Source: Toxoplasma gondii ME49
Taxonomy: Eukaryota; Apicomplexa; Conoidasida; Eucoccidiorida; Sarcocystidae
Direction: 5' to 3'
DNA: 64,000 bases
Assembly (NCBI RefSeq): GCF_000006565.2
Contig: NC_031475.1
Span: 248,001 to 312,000, forward strand
The notes under the pieces were generated by a model. The model worked only from the letters and a program-made list of their open reading frames with translations. It had not been told where the DNA came from and ran no database searches. Below are positions 1 to 11,742 of the stretch, one piece after another. The translations under genes were made by a program, and so were the position numbers. Every line of letters starts with the position of its first letter. The stretch's first letter is position 1.

Positions 1-50
1 CAGTTCCAGCATTGAAAACATGAGAATCACAACAGAGTCACATCTCTCAC

Positions 51-3000
51 CAGTTGCCTGGACAGACGATCCACGGAGTGCAAGACCCCAGTTCGGCTGT
101 GAACGGTTTATTCAGCAGAGGCTTCGGCACAGGCTCTGTCTTCTCGGGAGGGGTCGGAGTCCCCCAAAGGATTCGATTGGCCGTATGAATGGATCCTGGA
201 CAAAGGAGAAACAAGGAGAAAACTATGCAGAGTTCACATTGCGCGGTGGAGAGAACAGGCGAGACAGGCTCGAAGACGAAGCTGGAGGGAGAGAAAGAAC
301 ACAAGAGAGAAACAAGAGGGAGAGAACCTGCAGAGGAGGTATCTTTCCCTAACTAAAGCGCGGAAAAGAAGAAGCGACATTCCTGAGCGACAGCGCAACT
401 CTTGTAGGTCACAAAAACAAATCCTCAAACAGCCTCAGTTTTCGTGTCGAACTGAGAGGTGACCAGTGTGGACCTTTGAGTAGTCACCGAGACATATACA
501 GACGAACCTCTGCATGCATTTACCGTGGACGCGACCTGGAGCGTGAGTGCCCTTTCGATGTTCGAGGGAGCTTTCCGCTGCCAGCCTCACCAGTCATGTA
601 CCATTTCGTCACACATTCGTGGTGCAAAAGAGCTTCGCCCTGCTTGACGTCGCCTTCGACGAAAAGGAGGAAATTGCGGTCAACGAGAGGCTTGAAAATC
701 TCCGCCAGAACAGGTGCAACACGCGGATTGAAGGGGCTACTCTGCGGGGAAACAAAGGACAGGCGGAAACGAGAACGAATCGAAAAAGAGAAGACGAACT
801 CTGTCTCCGATCACAAAATCTCGATTCACATGCAGCATTGACACCCACGTATACATACACGCACACACATATATATATATATATTTACAGAGACGCATAT
901 GCATATATATATATATATATATATGTACTGAAGTATGCAGATGGAAAGATAGATATAAGTGTGCGTATGTGGAGCGATGCATTCTGAATGTGTGTGTGTC
1001 GGCCACTGGAGCAAGAACAAGGTTCATTTCTCTTTCTCTTTCAGTGACTCTACGTGAGCCTACCACCGCTTGCCTCTCAGACTTTCCAGTACTGGCGTGT
1101 CTCTCCCATCTGAGGTTGGAAAAACGAATCTGCGGTTTCTCGCCACACTTTTCACCGTTTTTCGTAAAATGTTCCGACACCAGATGCCTGGGGTGCTTAC
1201 CTCCTGAAGAGCAGGAAAGGTGCACGAAGGTATTTTGTTTCTGAACAGCACTGAACTCCATGAACACAGACTTCGCGAGACTTACCTTGTACACACAGAC
1301 GCTGTTCTCGACGAACAGCGAGGCGAGCACATCGATCGGGGCGTCAACTGCAGGAGAGAGAGAAGCAAACAAGGAACCTGCGGAAGCAGTTTCTATGTGT
1401 CTACTTCCAGGCGACATGCTCCACATAAACGCGCATGAGAACTGTTGTGTTTTTCCTCAAATCAGCCCCGAACGAAAAAGACCATCGCACGCCGTCCTCT
1501 GCGAACGCAGAAGCACTGGCTCCGACAGAACCAAAGGCCTTCAAGACCTGACCGAGGCACAAACGCCTGCCCACTGTTTTTCCCCCTTTTCCTCTGAAGC
1601 GCAGTGCTCAGACGGAGACTGGACTACACGATGCGGTTCATGTTGCTGCTCAGGCAAGTGTCTGCCTGGCAGAATCCCGAAAGGCAAAACTCTCGAAAGC
1701 GAGGCACATAGAGCGAGAGAGAGCGTAGCCACGGAGACCCAGACCTGTGTCGGGTGAGGAAGCAGAGAGGTCACTGAGAGTTCATTGTGAGAGACGCCAG
1801 CGTCTCCCCAGGGGGAAGTGTCTCTGAACAACCTCACAGTTTCCAGCACCGAGAATGGCAACAACGTTGGCGGTCCGCTCGTGGACAAGCTCTTGCTCGG
1901 TAGGAGACTCTTCGACGAGCAGCTCCATCGATCCGAACGTCAGCAGTGTCGTGAAGAGGAGACCCTTCGGGCCGACCTGAGAAGAGAGGCAGGAAGCAAA
2001 GGAACGACTCGCCGCTTGTCGAGTTGTGCTTGTTTTCGCTCTTTCGCTGTTTCGCGTTTTCCAAGACTCGCTTGTTTTCCCTGAACGCGGAAGTGGTAAA
2101 GCGCGTCTGCAGAACTCCACAAAATTCGTGCGCTTTGAGACTCTTGCAGGCTTCGAGTTCTTCCGCGCTTGGCTTCCGAGTCCCTCCAGTCTCTCTGGAA
2201 CAGAAGGGGTGTGCGAAAGGGTACCACGGGAGAAAGAGGCACCACGAGGGAAGGCAAGAGAAACGAGGGAAGGCGAGAGAAACGAGGGAACAGCGAGAGG
2301 AAGAGAGCGCCTCGAAAACAAAAAATGCAGACCTTTACAAAGTGTCGAGACGGCCTCTTTCCCGGTTCGGCGTCTTGAGCACATTCTGTTCCTGCAGCGG
2401 CGGGCCTGACGGCGAAAGGCGGCGGGGGTTTTCCAGTGGCGACGACGGATTCGAAGTACTCTCGGATGACGCTAAGCCAAATGCCAGTGAGCTGACCGAG
2501 ACAGTTGAGAAAACAAGAAGGAGAGCGACTTGCAGAGAAGGGAGAAAGAGGACACAGGACACAACAAAGAGAAGGCGAAGCAAAACAACCACGGCGAAGG
2601 AGGGCAGCAAGGACGGGAAGCGACGCAGACAGAACGACGAGGAAGAAGCAGGAGCAGGCAAGCGACGCGGAGACACTTCGACACAGGTCCAAGACAGAGG
2701 CGACGAAGCGAGGAATGAGGAGAGGGTCGTCTTTATGGAAAACACAAACTTTGTTGAAGACTACTGAAACATGTTACCTGCGAAGGAACCGACCCAGCCA
2801 AGAGGAGGAGAGGAAACAGGAGGCGACGCAGAAAGCGGAAACCCACGGGCAGACCCACCGAAAGGTGAGCGCGAGAGACCCCAGAGGGAGGTCGAAACCG
2901 CGACAGCATAGGGACAGACTCGATAGTGGAAAACACAGGCAAATGCGAGGGGGAAAGATAAGACACAAAAAAGGAGAAGCCGAACGCAAGAGTCTGGCAG

Positions 3001-3585
3001 CACACAGGCAGTTAGGCCGAAAAGAGGAGACAGACTAAAGCATAACAAGGACGATGCGAACGTCTGAGTGGAGAAACACCATCGCACACAGAACGGATCA
3101 GCGAGGACGTTCAGAGCAAAAATCCAGGAGCCTTCTGCTGCACCCCAGACTCTCTTTTACACTTTGTTTGAAATATTTTCCTTTCTAGTGGGTTCAGACA
3201 CCTGCTGACCAGACAGGACCCGGAAATCTAAACACAAGCTGTTTCCCATCCGTACCATCGACGAGTGCATCCAGTGGGAGACGCCAGAGGCAGTCGCAAT
3301 CATCCGTCGAGTTTTTGCGTCTACACACGCAAATCCGTCTTCGAGTGTTTCTTTCTTTTTGGTCGAGTCCGCTGCCAAGTCGGCCGCCGGCGATGGACTG
3401 TCGTCTGTGAGCACGGCTGCCGGTTCGTCTCTTTTCTCTATAGAGGCTTCGTGGAGGTCGCTGGAGAAGGCTTGCAAGCGGTCCATGAGTTCGTCAATGA
3501 TGGAGAGTTTCTCCTTCGGACTGAGGGAAGCCCAAACGTCTTTCTGCGCCGCCACGAGGCGGACACCGCGGTCAAGGTTCTCCAT
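51..3585 (-). CDS. Aldehyde dehydrogenase family protein, 3' end outside window
   Basis: Six exons read in one continuous frame: 3202-3585, 2333-2491, 1838-1976, 1286-1347, 591-741 and 51-195. All introns are GT-AG and the phases agree, giving about 346 residues before the window ends. The start is the ATG at 3585, in a GCCATGG context. Recognisable ALDH landmarks are AILGAGN (residues 221-227) followed by an APIDVLASLFVE helix, the NPRVAPVLAEIFKPLV segment, an MTGS motif (297-300) equivalent to the FTGS strand, and TAELGS with the catalytic general-base Glu at about 333. The pattern resembles the bacterial-type ALDH clade with VLGAGN and IPPMDVLYK motifs rather than classical retinal or betaine ALDHs. 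ALDHs oxidise aldehydes with NAD(P). The nucleophilic Cys and C-terminal half lie off the left edge, so activity cannot be judged. Exon 1 holds a short Ser/Asp/Lys-rich insertion. Substrate and location are unknown. Confidence 0.78.
868..925. repeat. (TA)n microsatellite in ALDH intron
   Basis: Two TA runs interrupted by a short GC-containing spacer sit inside the intron between the ALDH exons 591-741 and 1286-1347. They are non-coding, and nothing suggests a function. Confidence 0.9.
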
Positions 3586-5941
3586 GGCGAAAGCGTCGCT
3601 CTTCAGTGCAACGCGTCTTGCTCAAAGCTTGCTGAACTCGCAAAAAGTCTCTCTGAGCTCGTTATTGAGAAGAACAGAGCTACGGACCGCGGTTGAACAC
3701 TTCGCAGATTCTTGGACGGCGGGACACCGGAGAAAACCCCAGTGTAAACGTGAGAGAGAAACCCAAGAGGAAACTCGTTCGCGAGTAAAGTGTGAAGTCA
3801 AAGAGAGATAGATACGGCGCTACCGGGGAAAAGGAAAAGAGAAACTCCCGCTTGTCAGTGAACCGCGAAAGGTCGCTTTTGAACGCGGACGGAAGACACG
3901 CTGCGCACGCGACTCCGAAAAAACCTTCCAGTCGCAAAAAAGCCGTCCTTCCTCCCGTGACCATCCACGCCAAAAGAATCTCTGCGCCTTATGAGGAGAA
4001 AGAGTGGAGGCAACCAAGCCGTAATCCTGTCGCACACGAACACAGAACCAGCTGACCACGGCCGCCAGCTTGCAGAGCACGCGAAAATGTGTGTGTCTGA
4101 GTGACGCGGAAAACGCGGAAGTTGCCCCGACGAGAAGACGAACAGAGAAATGCGTGTGGCAAGCACTTAAATGTGCAGAAGGCGAATATAGGGAACGCGT
4201 TGAAAAAACTACGGATCCACGTTACGCGAAAAACCGCAGCCGACGAGAAGTTGGAGACGGACCCATGTGCCTTGCTACGAGACACGCGTCTCGCTGCAGA
4301 AGCCATCTCCAACGTCTTGGGATTCAAGTGCGAGTAAACTTCTTCGTGGACTATTAAAGGAAATCCTTATACAAGAGTGTTGTTCCAAGCAACGACGTGT
4401 TTGTTAGGTGAATCAATCAGAAAAGTTCTTTACGGCTTTTTTGCACGTGCCCGCCGCACTGGACTGCTTCAGCGAGCTAAAAGCGTTGGATTTCAAGATC
4501 CTCCGACAGTGGGGTTATTCCGAATCGGCTATGTTTGAATCGTGCGTCATGAGAGAACAGTTCACGACCGCATCCAAAAGAGCTGCTTTCAAGGTCCTCG
4601 CGGCAATCCCGTATTTTGCTGTGTGTGTTGAGAAGGGAATTTGGTAAGCGCCGATCTGCCCAGACGTTCTAGCAACCTTCGGTTAAGTAGGCGTTTGGAA
4701 CAGCTGGCACCAAGCGTTGAGGCATTCAACACTTCCACACGTGATTCTAATTGTGCAATTGTGAAGGACCTTTTTCAGCACGAGAACTCTCAGTTTCACT
4801 GCTGTCGACACGCTTTCTGTTGGGTTGGACTCCGACTCTGTTCAACTCGAGTGCTCCACAGATACTGATGACGCTGTCTTCCACCAGCTTATGGAAAGGT
4901 GATCCTGCGACCTGACAAGAACGTGGAGATTTCTTCAGAGACAAAAGCATGCAGTTCAAACTAGGTGTGCCAGCGCCAAGTGCGTCCTGCGTTCGACGTC
5001 TAGGTTCACCGAGCCCCTAGGTTTGTTCACTGGAAAACAAAACCAGCAAAATGGTTCTTGGGTGCAATTCAAATTCAGTCGTGTCGCCGTAGTGCCGTCT
5101 TTCCAAATTTCCCTCCGCAAGCGGCTCTTGCTTGTGACTAAAGGCAAACGGTATCTTGCGTTCACGGGTCTCCACTGACTAGAGAAAGGCGACACCAACA
5201 TCAGAGTTTTTCCTCGCGGGCGGGAGCTTCACGATATACGCGCTCTCTTCCTTACATGCGGCTTAATTTGTTGCGGGCGACGCTAATGACTCATGACTGT
5301 TTAGCGTGGATCTCAAAGAGGATTCCTCGATCCTTAAGGGATTATTTGAATACCAACAACCCGTGGGCCCTGGAAGGAATGCCTTTTCCACCGCGTGATA
5401 CGCTCTTCGCCCCCATGATTTTGGAAACATGAAAACGCATCCAGTGAGTGGTTCAAACATTAGACGCAGCTGAAGCTTCTACACTGTTACGTTACTCAAG
5501 TGCGTTTCATAGTGTGGGTCTTCTAACGCGCCCCTCTGCCCCTCTGTTTTTTGCGACAGCACACTGACACCTGGAGAGCAACGGACACTCGCAGATGTAG
5601 CCAAGAAGACACCGCGAAACGTTTTTTTACGAAAGCCCCGGCGAGACGGCTTCGAGACAGACATTCTAAATCTGGTGCGCGAAAAACAGTGCATTTTTTC
5701 TGAACGCACGGTAGAAACGTTTTTTTATCGTTGGATTCAGCGTGGGCTGTCGACCAAAAAGCAGTGCACTCCAACGTTCGTCTGAGTCTCTAACACTTGG
5801 GAACCACAGAAAGGTTGCCTTGGTCCACACTGAGCAATTCACGCGTCTACGGGAGAATCTCCGGCAGAGTCGTTACAGAAAACCGTCTGGAATAGACAAT
5901 CTGGGCCGAGAGCCGTCTTAGAGGCGAACGCCGCCCACGCC
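3586..5941. other. Intergenic space between two minus-strand genes
   Basis: This stretch should hold the promoter and 5' UTR of the ALDH gene (right after 3585) and the 3' UTR of the orphan gene ending at 5942. Short ORFs occur on both strands, but none has recognisable motifs, consistent splice signals or a credible start. I see no RNA gene or mobile element. Confidence 0.5.
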
Positions 5942-7202
5942 CTACAAGTGGTACTTCGTTAGAATGCTCGGCACTCTCCCATACTGCAGCTGCTTGTACC
6001 GCTGGTCGTCTTCAGCTTGCTTCAGGTCCATGGTGAAGTTCCCTGTATCGAGGAGCACCACAGAAAGGACATGGAAACGTCTTTGCATGCGCTGTTGCCT
6101 CGCACGAGAATCCACGAAAGCGTCTCGGTGCAAATGCGGTACGTGAGTCGAGGCAAGTATTCACGCCTGCGACCTGAGAGAAATCGATGCATGGAAAGAA
6201 CAAAAACCACCAGTCTTCCTGACGCCTTGATGACACTTTCGCTCGGCAAACACACAAACTTTCCCCACTTAAGACTCCATTTATGTTACGGCTCCACTCT
6301 CACGCTTGCTGCAGAACCGCCGGCTCCCCCGACTCCTGTTCGTTTTCTAGCAGTTTTCCCCTCCGCAACCTCCCGGCACTGCCACGGGGGATTCGGTGCA
6401 GCAAAAAGCATTTCTTATTTCACTTGCCCTCCAACGCTTGCAGACCGCTCGGAGCAAAGCATTTCGAACATCGAGTTACTCCCGAACGCATCGAGGACGA
6501 CTTCATTACCAAGATACTCTACCGGCAAGGGAAAAGAGACTCATCAAAAACGGACGGCGCTGACTGTCTCACACAACTGCGCTTGCGGCACTTTCGAAGA
6601 CGACTGCGGAAGCATGCATCTCTTCATCCGTTTATTCCAGCGAAAAAAGCTGTCACACCCATTGAAATCCGCCCTTTCCAAGCTGGCCGACGTGATTCTC
6701 GAGAGCGACTATTCACTTTCTTCTTGGCTCTTCTCGGTTCCTGCAAAATCGGCTACTCCGCACGCAGAAGCAGAGTCGGATAAGGGAATGATGCGTGGGT
6801 CGACACCCCAGACTTTGGGTCGCTGGAAACCGACTTCTCGCGACTTGATTTTCGTTTTCCTGAGCTCCAAGAAGCTCTCTGCACGAGAGCTGACTTACGA
6901 GCTTGGCGAAACGCGGGGTCGCTTTCAAGAACTTCCGCGACAGACACGCGTCGGAAGCACTTGGCCATGCTGTTGTACGCTTCCCGAACTTGCTCGGCGC
7001 CTGCAACCCCCCGGTGAAACATGCTGCTGATGTCTCTGTAACGATCTTTCTGTTCTTCACACTGAGAGAGCGAGGGAGAAGGGAGTGGAGCCGGAGGCGA
7101 GTTGGGAGAAGGCGCAGTTTGGTCGAATTGGACAAACGGGACAGGTTCCGGCAAGAAAATTTCTTGCACTGGAGAGGCGGGGTATCTCTGATTGCGCACC
7201 AT
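5942..7202 (-). CDS. Small orphan protein, two exons, function unknown
   Basis: Exon 1 is 6899-7202, starting at an ATG in a GCAAGATGG context and ending at a canonical GTAAGT donor. The last exon is best read as 5942-6123 with a TAG stop, giving 161 residues with matching phase. The exon 1 product has a Pro-rich stretch (about residues 30-48), then a charged helical segment with EEQKDRYRDIS and EQVREAYNSMAKCF. The C-terminal exon is rich in Gln, Asp and Tyr and ends KQLQYGRVPSILTKYHL. The weak point is the acceptor at 6124, which is a GAG. A far better acceptor (pyrimidine-rich, ending TCTCTCAG near 6174) leads into different frames that look less protein-like. I do not recognise the family. 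It could be a small lineage-specific organelle or cytosolic protein. Confidence 0.4.
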
Positions 7203-10200
7203 CTTGCACAGGCTATGGAAGAAATCGACTTCCAACTCGAACCGGCGTGGGGGTTGCTCAGGAATTTGCGCAGGTTACCGATACCCTTGCAAACAGCGGG
7301 AGGATTTAGCGAAATTGTCGACGGGTCGGGAAAGAGACACCAGGTGACGACGCGCGGCGGGCGATGCCGACTGAAATGCCGACTGAAAGCCGAGAGACAA
7401 GGACTTGGAGTCGGGGGCGTCGTCTGGAAGTGAACTGAATGCGGCCGACGGGGGACGTGAACTCCGCTGCAGTTCAAAGGGGAAATCTTGCTCTTTGTTC
7501 AAAGAGAAAAACGGGCAAAAACCACGGGGGAACCCGCAGCACAACGGCGACGAAATTGTGCTCCACAAGAATTGAGTTCAAACGAAAGACTGCTGGGACA
7601 GGAAGCCGTCTCCGGAAAGAAAAACCAACAAACACTGTGGAATGAACACGAAATGCTTGTCTTGAAATCATCTTAATAACAGGAAACAGGTAAGCATCTC
7701 CGGACTTTCCCGGGAAACAAACGGGAAGACACGTGTGGAGAGTCGATGCATGTGCAGGTTGCATGCAAGAACCGCCTATCGGCTGTGCTAGGGAAGCCAC
7801 AGGAGCTTGCATAAAACGCCATTTCTGGGGTTTCAGCGTGAAACCGATGCTGCCCTAAACTCTTCCGCAGCCGAAAGAAGGAAAGGAAGGCGGATCATTC
7901 TGTTACGTTGTTGAGGTGAGGGAAGCCAACCCCGATCGTTCGTCGAGAAGAGAGGGGAGGCGCGACTCTCCACGTGGTTTTCTCTCTTTGAATATTCCTT
8001 CACTACTTTTTGTCTTTTTCTAGAAATCCACACGACGAGGGATTGCTCTTCTTTGTGTGTGGGAACTCCAGGGTTGCTGTTCCACGTTGCCATTGAATAG
8101 ACTGCTGTCACATGGTGTGTAGCGCGTTTGCCACAGTGGCGACTTCTCCCGCAAGTGATGTGTTTTCCAAGTTCAATTTTGTCTTGTGCTGAAACGTGCG
8201 TCTACCGATTCTTTTTACATCTGCATGCTACACTATGTTTTTAGATAATCGACAGCAATTTTTATTGTTGAGGACTGTGGCAAGTTGCAGATCTCCGCTC
8301 GTCTCGCAGAGGCCGCGGCAGTCTGTGAAAAGCGAAAACGATACGATCCGTCATTTTCCTCTACCCCGCACACATACACATTCGGCATTCGTCATTAGCC
8401 TGTGATAGTATAAGGTAGTTTCAAGGACCGTATCTGCAACTGCAGGGTTGCAAAAACCTAAGTCGAGGTTGTGTTGTACAGCTGTCCTGATATAACGGAC
8501 ACTGATGCAAGCTACAGTGGAAAATGAGAAGAATCGTTTCAACATCACATCCAGTCCGTCGTATCTTCGAAGTAGGCATCGCACCGAATGTGCATTCCTT
8601 AAGCTGGAGCGTGCTGCCTAGAAAGAGTAAAGGGAAGCCCCGTTCCGCACTCTCTGCCTCCATGGAGGAGGCAGCTGGCGTTGGAGTGGTTCTCTGGCAA
8701 CAGACTGAATAGAAAACATTAAGACTTGCGCCGGAAAAGGTTGAGACATGTCATCTTTAGGATCATGATTCCCCTGGTGAGGAACTCCGTGACCCTCTTT
8801 TGATGAAACCGGGCTGTTCGGTCTCCCCTGGGGATGCTCCATTCCTAACTTTAAAACGACACAACATTGAGATTTCGGCTTTTCTGCCCTACACACATAT
8901 ACGTGAACGGCCTTGATAGAGACTGACAGCCCGTCCGAGTCGCTTCGTTCCACAATGCGCTTATGACACACACCAAAAAGTCATTCCATCCGAAGAAATG
9001 ACGGACCACTCTGTACGGCAGCCTCTGTTCGCAGATTCAACTTATCTTACATTCACTCAAGCTGTAGCCCAGTCATTGCTCTGAAGCCCTCTTAGAGGGC
9101 AAGCACGAACATGAAAAAATCTGCCGGGTATATATGACTTCCTCCTTGCTTCTTGAAGTGTGAGCCTCCCGGGCGCTTGGCTAGTTTAAACGACAGACAC
9201 ACCCAATTCGGAGGCTGTGAACTGCACGCATTTCCAGCAGTTCTTTCAACATCCGTTCACCTGGTCCTCGTTGTTCCAGCCTCGCCAGACAAAACACCTA
9301 CGGTTCTTCAGCACTGCCTCCCTGCGGTATGCGTTTCCATTTCCTCATCTGTTTTTATCTCCAGGGCCCCGAGCATCTGCATCCACATATAACGCCGCTT
9401 CATCATCTACCAAACTAGAACCCTGCTCAACTCCACGCAGGTCGACTTTCTACGTTTTCCGCTTGAATTAGGATGACTTGGGCTGGGATTCCTTTCCAGT
9501 TTCTCCTCAGTACATGACACAGACTTAGAGGAGGAGTCCACACAGACACACCCCTCCATGCAGACATTCACGAGGAGGCAGTCTTCCCTCTCTACATAGT
9601 TTCGGACGGATTCAGTATGCTGTAAATCCGATTTCACTTTGAAATTTTGCGTTTTCAGTTCTGCAGTGGCCTTTGACCTCACCAATCCTTACCAGTGTCA
9701 CTGTGCCGTTTCTGGTGTAGCGGCTAGATGAGCCGCCCCTAGCATTGACGGACTCTTGCGGTCGTGCGCTTCCGTTGTCTCCTTGAGGAATTCATCCCTT
9801 GTTTTTGATTGTTATTAAGCGTTTCTAAAGATACTCTTGAAAGACTCAGCCCCCGAACCTTTGTTTCAGTGGAGACGTCAGCTACCTGCCCGCCCGCCTG
9901 CTTTTCTTCAGCGTCCAGCGCGTTCGGGACCTCCTACGAGCTGCAGCCCCGTTTGTGGCACCACCGAGTGAATTTAGCAATATTTATACTTAAATTTAAT
10001 CAGCTCCTCTTTCGCATGCCACTCCTTTTCGCTTCATGCATTCCTCCCTTGAGAAAGCCTAAAACGCGCCGCTAGGTCAGTCAAGGAACGGGATATGCAG
10101 GGGGAGAGCAGTTGCACACTGCGTTTCAAATCGCAAGGACGAATCTGTTTAAAATTTCTTCGGTTGCATTTATTTCTTCCAGACTTCATGCAAATGAATG

Positions 10201-11742
10201 CTCTCTATTGTACTCTCTTTCCACCACAAAGTGTGCGTTTCTCTGCTTCTCTTTGCGAGAGCTCTTCCAGTTCCGCTGGCCATGGCCTCGCGAAAAAAGG
10301 TTTTTCACTCGCACGCGCCTTCTCCCAGCTTCTTTCGTCTACTCTCTTTCACCGCCGTCCCTGGTTGTGACCATGAATCGGTAGATGAGCATGCATCGCC
10401 ACTCTACCTACCCACCTACCTACTTATCTACCTATTAATCTGTGGATATCTCCATATTTAGGTATGCGTGTGTAGACGAAGCGTACGACGTCTATATCGT
10501 TCCTTGTGTTTTCGCTGACTCATCTTGGTGGTACAAGCGCCTTGCAGGAAGAACCATCCAAGATATATCTGCATATATGCAGTCTTAGAGGGGCTGTCCG
10601 CGCAGGTACATCTTCCTTCTCTTTGACCGGAGATGCTTTTTTTTTGTCCTGCGTCGTTTTTGGAGGGCCAGCAGATCCGCGTCGCGCGGCAGCACTCGGA
10701 GCCACTGTGTTTGCAGGACCCAGGACGGAGGTGAAGACTGCTGAGTTGGCAACTCAAAGTGAACATGACCCAGGACGGAGGTGAAGACTGCTGAGTTGGC
10801 AACTCAAAGTGAACATTACTGTGGAGGCAGAAGCCAGGGGAGTCCACGTAGTGCTAGAAGGAAGAGCACACGATTCATCTGTGGTCCTTGTTGACACAAC
10901 GTTGAATTTCAGTGCATGCAAAGATCGACATTTTGGGGGAATGGGAGGCCACAGCTGCTGTCCGCGATCAAGCGGTCGCCATCGCAGCTCTCCGCCGACT
11001 CGCGCTGAGCGGCGAGAACAGAGAGAGTTCATTTTCCAGAATACAAACAAGGGCGTTTGCGGGCAATCCTTTCTCGACGGCAATGTTGCCCTTCTGGAAC
11101 CTCCTGTAAACATCGCCGTTTCTGATTCGTCCTCTTCCTCCTCCTCCCTTCCAGGGGGATAACGTCCCTTGCTCTTCTCGGGATCTCTGCTCTCTCTTCT
11201 GTCTCCGCCTTCGGACCTAAGGCAACGCTCGTCTTCTTCCTCTGCAGAGGCCCTCGCAAGCGGACTTGAATCCGTTTGTCCTGTTCCTTGCAACCTCCAC
11301 GAGCTGCCCTTGCGCCCCCGACTAAAAGAGACTTCCACTTTTCTTAATCTGCCTCACTCCTTGTCCTCGCTGTCTCCTCTCGCGTTTTGCCTGTCTCCAC
11401 ACGCTTCACCTGTGTCTCTCAAGCTTTTAGGCGCCCCGAACGCCTCTGCATCTATCTCTAGAGCTCGCTCGGTGCCTCAGTCTGTTTCCGTCTCGATCCT
11501 GTTCTGTTTCGCTATCTCTCTAGACGCCTTTCTGATTTCTTCCTGGCAGAACTGATGTCTGCATGCTAGTGGATAACCTTTTTCGCGCGTCAAGTTCTTG
11601 CTGAAAGTGATGAAGATCGTCACATTCAACGAAGCCGTGGTGTGTTTCGCGGGCAACCTTGAGCGAAGCACTGTTTCGTTTTCTTCCGTACGTTTCGTCT
11701 AAGTTGTCATGTCTAAGATGCGTCGAGGCGGACACCGCCACA
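7203..11742. other. Long head-to-head intergenic region
   Basis: This separates the minus-strand orphan (start 7202) from the plus-strand PPR gene (start 11743). It should contain both promoters and 5' UTRs. It holds an imperfect CTAC repeat near 10404-10436, a perfect 50-bp tandem duplication at 10717-10816, and several short ORFs without motifs or splice support. No RNA gene or element was recognised. Confidence 0.5.
10717..10816. repeat. Perfect 50-bp tandem duplication
   Basis: Two identical 50-bp units, 10717-10766 and 10767-10816, lie directly head to tail. Each begins GACCCAGGACGGAGGTGAAG and ends AACTCAAAGTGAACAT. The unit length is not a multiple of three, which argues against coding. 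It lies about 0.9 kb upstream of the PPR start codon. Confidence 0.95.

Noticed and set aside
6017..7030. 337-codon plus-strand open frame
   Set aside because: It runs across the intron and opposite both exons of the minus-strand orphan, starts without a good ATG context and has no recognisable domain. It is probably a shadow of low stop-codon density.
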